From: Marinobacter sp. NP-4(2019)
GTDB lineage: Bacteria; Pseudomonadota; Gammaproteobacteria; Pseudomonadales; Oleiphilaceae
Assembly: GCF_003994855.1 (NCBI RefSeq)
Contig: NZ_CP034142.1
Location: forward strand, 1,550,001 to 1,614,000
Length of the DNA stretch: 64,000 bases
Reading direction: 5' to 3'
Positions within the stretch are counted from its first letter, which is position 1. Every line of letters starts with the position of its first letter. A program made the position numbers and the translations under genes. Below the pieces are notes generated by a model. That model was not told the origin of the DNA and did no database searches. It saw nothing but the letters and a program-made list of their open reading frames with translations. Below are positions 15,934 through 25,440 of the stretch, piece after piece.

Positions 15934-17082
15934 ATGGCTACAAGATTGATGTGCAAAACTCTGGGTGCGGCTTGTCTTGGAGTATCCATGGCATTGTCCG
16001 CTCCCTCGGTGTTTGCGCTGGCAGATATTATTGAAACTCCATCACGGCCAACCGATCTGGCGCCGCAGTCACTGCTTAACGATGTGACAAAAGCCGGCGA
16101 CAGGATCGTCGCAACGGGTGAGCGGGGCCATATCATTTACTCGGATGATGAGGGACAGTCCTGGGAACAGGCGCAGGTGCCTGTTTCCGTCACCATGACC
16201 GGCATTGATTTTGGTACCGAGCAGCATGGTTGGGCAGTCGGCCACAGTGGGGTGGTACTGCATTCGGACGATGCTGGTGAGACCTGGGAACTCCAGTTAA
16301 CCGGTATCGAAGCAGCGAAGCTGGCAATTGAAACCAAGCAGGAGCAGATTGCCGAGCTTGAGCAACAGATCGAAGAGGCGCCGGAAGAAGAGAAAAGCGA
16401 TCTTGAATGGGCGCTGGATGATCTGTTCTTTACGTTGGGCAATCTGGAGGCCGATCTTGAAGTTGGCCCTGTGAATCCATTGCTGGACGTCTGGTTCGAA
16501 AATGAGGACCACGGCTTTGTCGTCGGCGCCTATGGCATGATTCTGCGCACCACCGATGGTGGCGAAACCTGGCGCGACTGGTCCACGCAAATTGATAACC
16601 CGCAAAGCTTTCACCTCAACGGCATTACCCAGGTGACCGGTGGCGCCATCGTGGTCGTCGGTGAAGCCGGCAATATTCACGTATCGGTCGATGGCGGGGA
16701 TACCTGGGAGCGTCGTGAGAGTCCTTATTCGGGGTCACTCTTTGGCGTTGTTGGTACCGGTGAGCCCAATGAAATGCTCGCATTTGGCCTCCGTGGCAAC
16801 AAGATGCTCTCAACGGACCTGGGGCAATCCTGGGAAATGATCCCCAATGACGCAGGGGCAACCCTGAACAGCGGCATGGTCGCGGACGACGGGCGTATCA
16901 CTCTGGTTGGGAACGGCGGTGCTGTTCTGCTTAGCACTGATGGTGGTGAATCCTTCCGCCCATATTTCCGCGATGACCGCGAAGGCATCATGGCGGTTGT
17001 TCCTATCTCGGGAACCAACCTTCTGATTGTTGGCGAGGGTGGCGTTAAGTTCACCGACGCTCGTGGCAAGAACCTTCAATAA
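15934..17082 (+). CDS. YCF48-like beta-propeller exported protein
   Basis: 382 residues. The N terminus is a signal peptide (LGAACLGVSMALSAPSVFA). The mature part has repeated BNR/Asp-box units of the YCF48 type: SDDEGQSWE, SDDAGETWE, TTDGGETWR, SVDGGDTWE, STDLGQSWE, STDGGESF, which would form a beta-propeller. A charged helical insert (about residues 130-165, rich in E and L) interrupts the propeller. In plants and cyanobacteria HCF136/YCF48 assists photosystem assembly; here it probably aids the RND exporter encoded 46 bp downstream, as such pairs are common in proteobacteria. Periplasmic. Confidence 0.85.
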   Translation: MATRLMCKTLGAACLGVSMALSAPSVFALADIIETPSRPTDLAPQSLLNDVTKAGDRIVATGERGHIIYSDDEGQSWEQAQVPVSVTMTGIDFGTEQHGWAVGHSGVVLHSDDAGETWELQLTGIEAAKLAIETKQEQIAELEQQIEEAPEEEKSDLEWALDDLFFTLGNLEADLEVGPVNPLLDVWFENEDHGFVVGAYGMILRTTDGGETWRDWSTQIDNPQSFHLNGITQVTGGAIVVVGEAGNIHVSVDGGDTWERRESPYSGSLFGVVGTGEPNEMLAFGLRGNKMLSTDLGQSWEMIPNDAGATLNSGMVADDGRITLVGNGGAVLLSTDGGESFRPYFRDDREGIMAVVPISGTNLLIVGEGGVKFTDARGKNLQ

Positions 17083-17128
17083 CGCCCTGATGTGGCATCA
17101 ACAGAACAGATAATAGAGGGGCTTTTGA

Positions 17129-19510
17129 ATGTCGAACCCGAAGCACGACAAGGGCGAACATTACCTGACGACACCGAAGGCAGAACCGTTTCTTGAACGG
17201 CTGATCTTCAACAATCGGGCTATCATCCTGATTGCATTCTTTTTCCTGACGTTGTTTCTGGGATACAACGCCATCAAGATCCAGCCGGATGCCAGTTTCG
17301 AGCGGATGATTCCGCTGGAGCATCCCTACATTGTGAATATGCTGGATCACCGGGACGACCTGGAGAACCTTGGGAACTTCGTACGTATCGCCGTGGAAGT
17401 GAAAGAGGGCGATATTTTCACCAAGGAGTACATGAAAACCCTGAAAGAGATCACCGATGAGGTGTTCTACCTGAACGGTGTCGATCGTTCGGGGCTGAAG
17501 TCACTGTGGACCGCGAACGTACGTTGGGTTGAAGTGACAGAACAGGGCTTCCAGGGCGGGACTGTGATCCCTGATGGCTATGATGGCTCCCGCGACAGTC
17601 TGGAGGCATTGCGTCAGAACGTTCTGCGTTCCAACGAGGTTGGCCGTCTGATTTCGGACAACTTCCGTTCCACAATCGTGTACGCACCGCTGTATGAAAA
17701 TAACCCGGAGACCGGAGAGCCTCTGGACTACGGTAATTTCTCCCGTCAGTTGGAGGAAAAAATCCGTGAAAAATACGGCGCGAATAACCCCAACATTGAA
17801 ATCCACATTGTTGGCTTTGCCAAGAAAGTGGGCGACCTGATCGAAGGCATTGGCGCCATTGCCTACTTTGCCGGCATCACGATTCTGCTGACCACGCTGC
17901 TGTTGTACGGATACTCCCGTTGTATCGCGGGCACACTGGTACCGGTGTTTTCGTCCATCGTTGCGGTGTTCTGGCAGTTGGGCATCCTCAGGCTTCTCGG
18001 CTATGGTCTGGACCCCTATTCGGTGCTGGTGCCGTTCCTGGTGTTTGCTATCGGTATCAGTCATGGTGTTCAGGTGGTTAACGCTATGGCGATCGAAGCC
18101 TCCAAAGGGTTCGATCCAATTACCGCTGCACGTCTTGCTTTCCGGGCCCTCTACATTCCGGGCATGCTGGCGTTGATCTCGGACGCATTCGGTTTCCTGA
18201 CCCTGCTCTTTATCCAGATTGACGTCATCAAAGACTTGGCAGTCGCCGCTGGCCTGGGTGTTGCCATCGTGATCATCACCAACCTGGTCCTGCATCCGCT
18301 GATCATGTCCTACATCGGCATCACCAAGGGCGGTATCCGTCATGTGCAGAATCATGGTGAGAAACAGGATCGCAAGTGGCGGGTTATGTCCTATTTCTCC
18401 CATCCTGGTGTCGCACCGGTTTCACTGCTGATTGCGGTCATCGGTCTGGGGGTCGGGCTTTACTACAAGCAGGGCCTGAAAGTAGGGGATCTGGATCAGG
18501 GAGCTCCCGAGCTCCGTGCGGACTCCCGCTATAACAAGGACAACGCCTACATCATCGATAACTATTCCACCAGCGCTGACGTTCTGGTGGTGATGGTGAA
18601 GACGCCCGAAGAGCAGTGCACCCAGTACAATGTGTTGCGTGCCATGGATAGCCTGCAGTGGGAGCTGCAGAATACGCCCGGTGTGCAGTCATCCGCGTCG
18701 CTGGCGGATGTATCCAAGATTGTGACCAAGGCGCTCAACGAGGGTAACTGGAAGTGGTACGAGATTTCCCGCAACCAGACCATTATCAACGCGTCTATCC
18801 GTGAGGCTCCGGCTGGGCTGATCAATACCAACTGTGATCTGACGCCTGTGCTGGTGTTCCTGGAGGACCACAAGGCCGAAACGCTTAAGACGGTTGTAGA
18901 TCGGGTCGAGGAATTCGCGGAGAAGAATAGCAACGAAGAACATACCTTCCTGTTGGCGGCAGGTAACGCTGGTGTTGAGGCTGCCACCAACGAAGTTATT
19001 TCCAGTGCCAAGAACATGATGCTGGCCTTCGTTTACGGCGTCGTCAGTTTGCTGTGTTTCCTGACCTTCCGTTCGATCCGTGCCGTAGCGTGTATCGTGA
19101 TTCCTCTGGGCCTGACTTCGATCCTGTGTGAGGCGATCATGGCGGTGTCCGGTATCGGTATCAAGGTAGCGACCCTGCCGGTCATCGCGCTGGGTGTCGG
19201 TATCGGTGTCGACTACGGCATCTATATCTATAGCAAGCTGGAGAAATTCCTGTTGGAAGGCAAAACGCTTCAGGAGGCGTATTACGAGACTCTGCGTTCA
19301 ACCGGTAAGGCAGTTATCTTTACCGGCGTGACCCTGGGCCTCGGGGTGGTCACCTGGATTTTCTCTCCAATCAAGTTCCAGGCGGACATGGGCTTCCTGC
19401 TGTTCTTCATGTTCTTGTGGAACATGGTCGGGGCCATCTGGCTGCTGCCGGCACTGGCGCGTTTCCTGCTGAGGCCGGATCGTATGCTTGCCAAGGCACG
19501 GTCGAAGTAA
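17129..19510 (+). CDS. RND-superfamily (MMPL-type) exporter
   Basis: 793 residues with the RND duplication: one transmembrane helix near residue 35, a periplasmic loop of about 180 residues, five helices (about 245-405), helix 7 near 430, a second loop, and five final helices (about 630-780). Segments such as VFAIGISHGVQVVNAMAIEA and GVGIGVDYGIYIYSKLEKF correspond to the conserved TM4 and TM10 regions. No outer-membrane or membrane-fusion partner is encoded here, as is typical of the HpnN/MMPL group that handles lipids or hopanoids. Start follows GAGGGG. Substrate unknown; neighbours point to a hydrophobic one. Confidence 0.88.
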   Translation: MSNPKHDKGEHYLTTPKAEPFLERLIFNNRAIILIAFFFLTLFLGYNAIKIQPDASFERMIPLEHPYIVNMLDHRDDLENLGNFVRIAVEVKEGDIFTKEYMKTLKEITDEVFYLNGVDRSGLKSLWTANVRWVEVTEQGFQGGTVIPDGYDGSRDSLEALRQNVLRSNEVGRLISDNFRSTIVYAPLYENNPETGEPLDYGNFSRQLEEKIREKYGANNPNIEIHIVGFAKKVGDLIEGIGAIAYFAGITILLTTLLLYGYSRCIAGTLVPVFSSIVAVFWQLGILRLLGYGLDPYSVLVPFLVFAIGISHGVQVVNAMAIEASKGFDPITAARLAFRALYIPGMLALISDAFGFLTLLFIQIDVIKDLAVAAGLGVAIVIITNLVLHPLIMSYIGITKGGIRHVQNHGEKQDRKWRVMSYFSHPGVAPVSLLIAVIGLGVGLYYKQGLKVGDLDQGAPELRADSRYNKDNAYIIDNYSTSADVLVVMVKTPEEQCTQYNVLRAMDSLQWELQNTPGVQSSASLADVSKIVTKALNEGNWKWYEISRNQTIINASIREAPAGLINTNCDLTPVLVFLEDHKAETLKTVVDRVEEFAEKNSNEEHTFLLAAGNAGVEAATNEVISSAKNMMLAFVYGVVSLLCFLTFRSIRAVACIVIPLGLTSILCEAIMAVSGIGIKVATLPVIALGVGIGVDYGIYIYSKLEKFLLEGKTLQEAYYETLRSTGKAVIFTGVTLGLGVVTWIFSPIKFQADMGFLLFFMFLWNMVGAIWLLPALARFLLRPDRMLAKARSK

Positions 19511-19533
19511 TAAACCGCTTCGACCTCTGACCC

Positions 19534-19558
19534 AAAAGCCCGCAATGCGGGCTTTTTT
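19534..19558 (+). terminator. Intrinsic terminator after the RND exporter
   Basis: Stem AAAAGCCCGC/GCGGGCTTTT with loop AAT and six T residues to 19558. It closes the DUF1329-YCF48-RND transcript. Confidence 0.92.
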
Positions 19559-19695
19559 GTTTCCCGGTCAACTGGTTAGGCAGCTAATGCAACCTTTATT
19601 TATGGTGCGAAGTGGTCTATGTTTCAAAACGAACCGGAAGTTTGTCCGTATGTGGATGCGGGCACCATATGATAACGACGAAAAAGGAAGATCCC

Positions 19696-20676
19696 ATGAC
19701 ACTAAAAATCAAAAGCTCCGTTCTCGCGCTTGCTGCCGCCGTTAGCCTTGGCGCCGCTTCCTCGGTAGTTTCTGCCCAGGAGCAGCGGTTTGTCACCATT
19801 GGTACCGGTGGGGTAACAGGCGTCTACTACCCGGCCGGTGGTGCGATCTGTCGTCTGGTAAACATGGACCGGAAGGAACATGGTATTCGTTGCTCGGTAG
19901 AGAGCACCGGTGGTTCTGTCTACAACCTGAATGCCATCCGTGAAGGCGAACTGGATCTGGCGGTTGCCCAGTCCGACTGGCAGTACCATGCCTATAACGG
20001 TACCAGTGAGTTTGAAGGCGCCAAGAATGAAAAACTGCGGGCGGTCTTCTCGCTGCATCCTGAGCCTTTCACCGTTGTTGCGAGCAAGGGTTCCGGCATC
20101 AAGACCTTTGAGGACCTGGAAGGCAAGCGCGTGTCTGTCAGTAACCCCGGTTCTGGTCAGCGGGCCACTGCCGAAGTGCTGATGAAGGAAATGGGCTGGG
20201 GCATGGACAAGTTTTCCCTGGCCGCTGAAATCAAGGCCGCCGAACAGTCCCAGGCGCTTTGTGATGGCAACATCGATGCCTTCTTCTATACCGTTGGCCA
20301 CCCATCCGGTTCTATCAAGGAAGCAACCACTTCGTGTGACAGCGTATTGGTCAATGTGGACAATGCCGCGACCAAGAAGCTGATCGACGAACACCCATAC
20401 TATCGTAAGGCGGTCATTCCTGGTGGCATGTACCGTGGCAGTGATGACGACGTAACGACCTTCGGTGTTGCGGCGACTTTTGTCTCTTCCACCGATGTGC
20501 CGGATGATGTTGTGTATGCAGTCGTCAAGGCTGTCTTCGAGAACTTTGACAGCTTCAAGCGCCTGCATCCGGCGTTCAACAACCTGAAAAAGGAAGAAAT
20601 GGTATCCGATGCGCTTAGTGCCCCCCTGCATCCGGGTGCGGCGAAATACTATAAAGAAGCTGGCCTGATCGACTGA
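19696..20676 (+). CDS. TAXI-family TRAP transporter solute-binding protein
   Basis: 326 residues from ATG 19696 after AAGGAAG; the frame is open further upstream but the signal peptide (LALAAAVSLGAASSVVSAQ) fixes this start. The mature sequence opens with RFVTIGTGGVTGVYYPAGG, the glycine-rich TAXI hallmark. It is a periplasmic binding protein delivering an organic acid or amino-acid-like substrate to the TRAP permease encoded 84 bp downstream. The ligand cannot be inferred; some TAXI proteins bind glutamate. Confidence 0.95.
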   Translation: MTLKIKSSVLALAAAVSLGAASSVVSAQEQRFVTIGTGGVTGVYYPAGGAICRLVNMDRKEHGIRCSVESTGGSVYNLNAIREGELDLAVAQSDWQYHAYNGTSEFEGAKNEKLRAVFSLHPEPFTVVASKGSGIKTFEDLEGKRVSVSNPGSGQRATAEVLMKEMGWGMDKFSLAAEIKAAEQSQALCDGNIDAFFYTVGHPSGSIKEATTSCDSVLVNVDNAATKKLIDEHPYYRKAVIPGGMYRGSDDDVTTFGVAATFVSSTDVPDDVVYAVVKAVFENFDSFKRLHPAFNNLKKEEMVSDALSAPLHPGAAKYYKEAGLID

Positions 20677-20689
20677 TCTGTCTGCGCCT

Positions 20690-20720
20690 CAACACGGCGG
20701 GCCACGTGCCCGCTGTGTTG
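20690..20720 (+). terminator. Attenuating hairpin between binding protein and permease
   Basis: A 13-bp stem with one mismatch (CAACACGGCGGGC with GCCCGCTGTGTTG) and loop CACGT, followed by only TCTCTT. Without a strong U-tract it should reduce but not abolish read-through, which would keep the binding protein in excess of the permease. Confidence 0.65.
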
Positions 20721-20760
20721 TCTCTTCAGCGATTAATCTTTCACGTAACAGGAACTTTTT

Positions 20761-23361
20761 ATGGCAACGAGCGACCCGGCAAACGGGACTGGCGTGAATG
20801 GCGGAAATGTAGAGCAGATTCTGCAGACAGAAACCGGGGGCAGGGTAAGTAGCGGAAAAACGGCCATTATTCTCTTCATCATTCCTCTGGTGTGGTCATT
20901 GTTCCAACTCTGGATCGCGTCGCCACTACCATTTATTTTCAATATCGGAATTTTCAACTCGACGGAAGCACGCTCCATTCATCTGGCCTTTGCCGTGTTT
21001 CTGGCGTTTACTGCGTTTCCCATGATCAAAGGGCGCAATCTTCATAGTGTTCCATTTTATGATTGGGTGCTGGCGTTAGTAGCCGCATTTTGTGCGTCCT
21101 ATCTGTATGTCTTTTATCGGGAGTTGGCCACCCGGCCCGGGGCGCCAACAACGACGGATCTGTGGGTCGCACTGATTGGCCTGGTATTGCTGCTGGAGGC
21201 AACCCGGCGCTCGCTCGGCCTTCCCCTGACCATTGTTGCTGCTGTATTCATCACTTATTCCATCGCCGGGCCCTATATGCCCGATGTGATTGCCCACAAG
21301 GGCGTCAGCCTCAATAAACTGGCCTCTCATCAATGGCTGGGTACCGAAGGGGTTTTTGGTGTGGCACTGGGTGTCTCCACCAGTTTCGTTTTCCTGTTTG
21401 TTCTGTTTGGCGCCCTGCTCGAGCGGGCAGGGGCCGGTAACTATTTTATAAAAGTGGCTTACGCGTTACTGGGTCATATGCGTGGCGGTCCGGCCAAGGC
21501 CGCCGTGGTGTCCAGCGGTTTGAGCGGCGTGATTTCGGGGTCTTCGATTGCGAACGTTGTGACCACTGGCACATTTACCATCCCATTGATGAAGCGGGTC
21601 GGGTTCCCTGCGACCAAGGCAGGTGCTGTGGAAGTGGCTGCCTCCACCAACGGTCAGCTTACGCCGCCGATTATGGGCGCTGCTGCGTTCCTGATGGTGG
21701 AATACGTCGGCATTTCCTATCTGGAAGTCATCAAGCACGCCATCCTGCCAGCGCTGATCTCCTATGTTGCCCTGATCTACATCGTCCACCTCGAAGCCTG
21801 TAAGTTGAAAATGAAAGGTATCGAACGGCTGGACCGTCCGACGCTTGCCCAGCGAATGCTGAACTGGGTGGTCCTGCTTATCGGCCTGATCGTGCTGACA
21901 CTGATCGTCTATTACGGGGTCGGCTGGATCAAGACCTGGCTGGGTGAAGGGGCGCCCTGGCTTCTTGGTCCTCTGCTTCTTCTGGTCTATATCGGACTGG
22001 TTGGATACGCTACCCGTTTTCCCGAGCTTGAGATTGACGACCCCAGCAAGGCGATGGGGGATTTGCCACCGGTTGGGCCTACCGTCAAAACGGGTCTGTA
22101 TTATCTGTTGCCGGTTGTTGTCCTGGTATGGTGTTTGACCGTAGAACGTTTCTCGCCCCAGTTGTCAGCCTTCTGGGCGACGGCGTTCATGATTTTCATT
22201 GTACTGACCCAGCGGCCCCTGAAAGCCTTCTTCCATAAGCAGGGTGCGTTCTTTGACAGCTTCAAAACCGGGATCGTCGACCTGGGGCATTCACTGGTCA
22301 CCGGCGCGCGCAATATGGTTGGTATCGGGGTCGCCACTGCGACAGCCGGTATTGTGGTTGGCACCGTTACCCTCACGGGGATTGGTCTGGTGATGACGGA
22401 ATTCGTGGAGTTCCTGTCTGGCGGCAACCTGCTGTTGATGCTGATCTTTACAGCGATTATCAGCCTGATTCTGGGGATGGGGTTACCGACCACCGCAAAC
22501 TACATTGTAGTGTCGACTCTGATGGCGCCGGTCATCGTTACCCTGGGAGCGCAGCATGGATTGATCGTTCCCTTGATCGCCGTCCACCTGTTCGTGTTTT
22601 ATTTCGGCATACTGGCAGACGATACGCCCCCCGTGGGGCTGGCAGCCTACGCGGCGGCCGCAATATCCGGAGCTGACCCGATCCGAACGGGGGTTCAGGG
22701 TTTTACCTACGATATCCGGACGGCCATTTTGCCATTCATGTTTATCTTCAATACCCAGTTGCTGCTGATTGGACTGAGCGGGTGGCTGGACCTGTTGATT
22801 ACAATCTTCAGTGCGGTCACCGCGATGTTGGTATTTTCGGCGGCTACACAGGGTTTCTGGTTCACCAAGAGCTATAAGTGGGAATCAGCACTGCTGTTGC
22901 TGATAACCTTTACCATGTTCCGTCCCGGCTTCTGGTGGGACATGATCTACCCGCCCACAGAGGATCGTCCGGGGGCCGAGATCATGGAATATGTTGAAGA
23001 GACTCCGGCTGATAAGGCTATTGTGGTCAAGGCAACGGGTATGTCCATTGACGGTGACGAGGTTAGCAAATACCTCAAACTTGAGGTGCCAGCCGGGGAT
23101 ACGCCGGAGCAGCGGTTGGCGGCAACTGGCCTCGAATTGCGGCTGGATGGTGACAAAATGTCGGTTGACTTCGTCGAGTTCGGAAGCCCGGCACAGGATG
23201 CGGGAATAGACTTCGGCTGGACTATTGATGCCGTCCAGGTTGAGCTTGATCGCCCGCCCCGGGAAATCATGTTTATCCCTGCACTGGCCCTGCTCGGTCT
23301 GGTGGCTTTCGGCCAGTTGCGGCGCAAGAGCCGGGAAGACGCTGCGGCCGCACCGGGCTGA
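20761..23361 (+). CDS. TRAP transporter permease, fused 4TM/12TM subunits
   Basis: 866 residues. The small (DctQ-like, four helices, about 40-170) and large (DctM-like, about 180-700) subunits are fused, as is usual for TAXI systems. Diagnostic stretches include SSGLSGVISGSSIANVVTTG and ASTNGQLTPPIMGAAAFLM. It performs sodium-coupled uptake at the inner membrane with the binding protein encoded upstream. After the last large-subunit helices comes a soluble C-terminal part (about 745-830) that looks PDZ-like (GSPAQDAGIDFGWTIDAVQV), then one more helix and a charged tail; this matches the extra DUF3394-type end of some fused TRAP permeases. Start follows AGGAA. Confidence 0.93.
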   Translation: MATSDPANGTGVNGGNVEQILQTETGGRVSSGKTAIILFIIPLVWSLFQLWIASPLPFIFNIGIFNSTEARSIHLAFAVFLAFTAFPMIKGRNLHSVPFYDWVLALVAAFCASYLYVFYRELATRPGAPTTTDLWVALIGLVLLLEATRRSLGLPLTIVAAVFITYSIAGPYMPDVIAHKGVSLNKLASHQWLGTEGVFGVALGVSTSFVFLFVLFGALLERAGAGNYFIKVAYALLGHMRGGPAKAAVVSSGLSGVISGSSIANVVTTGTFTIPLMKRVGFPATKAGAVEVAASTNGQLTPPIMGAAAFLMVEYVGISYLEVIKHAILPALISYVALIYIVHLEACKLKMKGIERLDRPTLAQRMLNWVVLLIGLIVLTLIVYYGVGWIKTWLGEGAPWLLGPLLLLVYIGLVGYATRFPELEIDDPSKAMGDLPPVGPTVKTGLYYLLPVVVLVWCLTVERFSPQLSAFWATAFMIFIVLTQRPLKAFFHKQGAFFDSFKTGIVDLGHSLVTGARNMVGIGVATATAGIVVGTVTLTGIGLVMTEFVEFLSGGNLLLMLIFTAIISLILGMGLPTTANYIVVSTLMAPVIVTLGAQHGLIVPLIAVHLFVFYFGILADDTPPVGLAAYAAAAISGADPIRTGVQGFTYDIRTAILPFMFIFNTQLLLIGLSGWLDLLITIFSAVTAMLVFSAATQGFWFTKSYKWESALLLLITFTMFRPGFWWDMIYPPTEDRPGAEIMEYVEETPADKAIVVKATGMSIDGDEVSKYLKLEVPAGDTPEQRLAATGLELRLDGDKMSVDFVEFGSPAQDAGIDFGWTIDAVQVELDRPPREIMFIPALALLGLVAFGQLRRKSREDAAAAPG

Positions 23362-23382
23362 ATGCCTGCTCTGTTTGAAATG

Positions 23383-23409
23383 CCCGGCATTAACCTGCCG
23401 GGTTTTTTT
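23383..23409 (+). terminator. Intrinsic terminator after the TRAP permease
   Basis: Stem CCCGGCA/TGCCGGG, loop TTAACC, then seven T residues. It separates the TRAP operon from thrS. Confidence 0.92.
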
Positions 23410-23512
23410 CTGTTAAACTCCGCTGCGAATGTGGCCCGTGGTTTGTATCGCGGATTGCCACCAACATGTGATCTTTGGTACGGATCACCGCTGAGACCCA
23501 CAGGAGATAATC

Positions 23513-25438
23513 ATGCCCGTAGTAACCCTGCCGGACGGCAGCCATCGCAGTTTTGCCGAAGCCGTTACCGTTCATGACGTTGCCGCCGATATCGGCGCCG
23601 GTCTTGCCAAGGCCGCATTGGCCGGTCGTGTTAACGGCAAGCTGGTGGACACCAGCTACCAGATTGAAGATGACGTTGATCTCGCGATCGTAACGGAGCG
23701 TGATGAGGACGGCGTTGATATTATCCGTCATTCCACTGCCCACCTGCTTGCGATGGCAGTGAAGGAACTGTACCCCTCGGCCCAGGTCACCATTGGCCCG
23801 GTGGTCGACAACGGTTTCTACTACGATTTCAAGTTTGATCGCCCATTCACCAACGATGATCTCCAGCGCATCGAAAAGCGCATGGAAGAACTGGCAAAAC
23901 AGGATATTCCGGTCTCCCGATCCGTGATGTCCCGCGAGGAAGCGGTCAGGCTGTTCGATGAGATGGGCGAGGAATACAAAGTCCGCATCATCGAGGACAT
24001 CCCCGGTGATGAAGACCTGTCTTTCTACCGTCAGGGCGATTTTATCGATCTTTGCCGGGGGCCTCACGTGCCGAGTACCGGCAAACTGAAGGCGTTCAAG
24101 CTTACCAAGGTGGCGGGTGCCTACTGGCGGGGTGATACCAGCAACGAACAGTTGCAGAGGGTGTACGGTACTGCCTGGGGTAACAAAAAGGACCTGAAGG
24201 CCTATCTGCATCGCCTGGAAGAGGCGGAAAAGCGGGACCATCGCAAAATCGGCAAGAAGCTGCACCTGTTCCATATGCAGGAAGAGGCGCCGGGCATGGT
24301 TTTCTGGCACCCGGATGGTTGGTCCCTGTACCAGGAGATCGAGCAGTACATGCGTGATATCCTGCATCGTCACGGCTATAAGGAAATCAAGACGCCGCAG
24401 GTGGTTTCCCGTGCGCTCTGGGAAAAGTCCGGTCACTGGGACAAGTTCCACGATGACATGTTCACCACCGAGTCCGAAAAGCACGACTATGCCATTAAGC
24501 CGATGAACTGCCCGTGCCATATCCAGGTGTTCAATCAGGGGCTGAAAAGCTACAAGGATTTGCCACTGAGACTGGCGGAGTTTGGTTCCTGTCACCGCAA
24601 TGAAGCCTCTGGTGCGCTGCACGGGCTGATGCGGGTTCGCGGGTTCACCCAGGATGACGCTCATATCTTCTGCGAGGAAGATGCGATCCAGGAAGAAGTG
24701 TCCCGCTTTATTGACCTGCTCCACGAGGTGTATAAGGATTTCGGCTTTGACCAGATCCTTTACAAGCTCTCGACCCGTCCCGACAAGCGGGTAGGTTCCG
24801 ATGAAGTCTGGGATAAGTCGGAAGCAGCCCTGGAAGAAGCGCTGAATCGGGAAGGTGTGGATTGGGAACTGTTACCGGGTGAGGGGGCGTTCTATGGTCC
24901 AAAAATTGAATTCTCCCTGAAAGACTGTATCGGTCGGGTATGGCAATGCGGTACCATTCAGGTCGATTTTTCCATGCCGGGCCGCCTTGGCGCCCAGTAT
25001 GTGGCCGATAATTCCGAGCGCAAGACGCCTGTTATGCTGCACCGGGCGGTCCTCGGGTCGTTCGAGCGTTTCATTGGTATTCTCATTGAGGAGTACGAAG
25101 GCGCATTTCCGACCTGGCTGGCACCAACCCAGGTAGCGGTCCTCAATATCACCGATAATCAGCGTGATTATTGTCAGAATCTGGCGAAAAAGTGGGATTC
25201 TTTGGGCTATAGGGTTAATGCTGACTTGAGAAACGAGAAGATCGGCTTTAAAATCCGCGAGCACACTATTAATAAAGTTCCTTTTTTGGTTGTTGTCGGT
25301 GACAAGGAAATCGAGAACAACGCCGTTGCAGTGAGAACCCGCAAAGGTGAAGATCTGGGAACTATGTCGCTTGAAGCGTTTGAACAGCTGTTGGCTGATG
25401 ACATTCAACGCAAGGGCAGAACCAAAACGGAGATCTGA
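23513..25438 (+). CDS. thrS: Threonyl-tRNA synthetase
   Basis: 641 residues (E. coli 642). Charges tRNA-Thr. Order of domains: N-terminal TGS (residues 1-60), editing domain with HSTAHLL, class II catalytic core with the zinc ligand Cys333 in PMNCPCHIQVF and FGSCHRNE as motif 2, and a C-terminal anticodon-binding domain (VAVLNITDNQ onward). Start follows AGGAGATAATC. In E. coli ThrRS represses its own mRNA through a leader mimicking tRNA; about 100 bases of leader are present here, but no such fold was verified. infC starts 2 bases after the stop. Confidence 0.98.
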   Translation: MPVVTLPDGSHRSFAEAVTVHDVAADIGAGLAKAALAGRVNGKLVDTSYQIEDDVDLAIVTERDEDGVDIIRHSTAHLLAMAVKELYPSAQVTIGPVVDNGFYYDFKFDRPFTNDDLQRIEKRMEELAKQDIPVSRSVMSREEAVRLFDEMGEEYKVRIIEDIPGDEDLSFYRQGDFIDLCRGPHVPSTGKLKAFKLTKVAGAYWRGDTSNEQLQRVYGTAWGNKKDLKAYLHRLEEAEKRDHRKIGKKLHLFHMQEEAPGMVFWHPDGWSLYQEIEQYMRDILHRHGYKEIKTPQVVSRALWEKSGHWDKFHDDMFTTESEKHDYAIKPMNCPCHIQVFNQGLKSYKDLPLRLAEFGSCHRNEASGALHGLMRVRGFTQDDAHIFCEEDAIQEEVSRFIDLLHEVYKDFGFDQILYKLSTRPDKRVGSDEVWDKSEAALEEALNREGVDWELLPGEGAFYGPKIEFSLKDCIGRVWQCGTIQVDFSMPGRLGAQYVADNSERKTPVMLHRAVLGSFERFIGILIEEYEGAFPTWLAPTQVAVLNITDNQRDYCQNLAKKWDSLGYRVNADLRNEKIGFKIREHTINKVPFLVVVGDKEIENNAVAVRTRKGEDLGTMSLEAFEQLLADDIQRKGRTKTEI

Positions 25439-25440
25439 TT

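Noticed and set aside
17501..18403. A 300-codon minus-strand frame opposite the RND exporter.
   Set aside because: Antisense to conserved membrane segments; no ribosome site or recognisable sequence.
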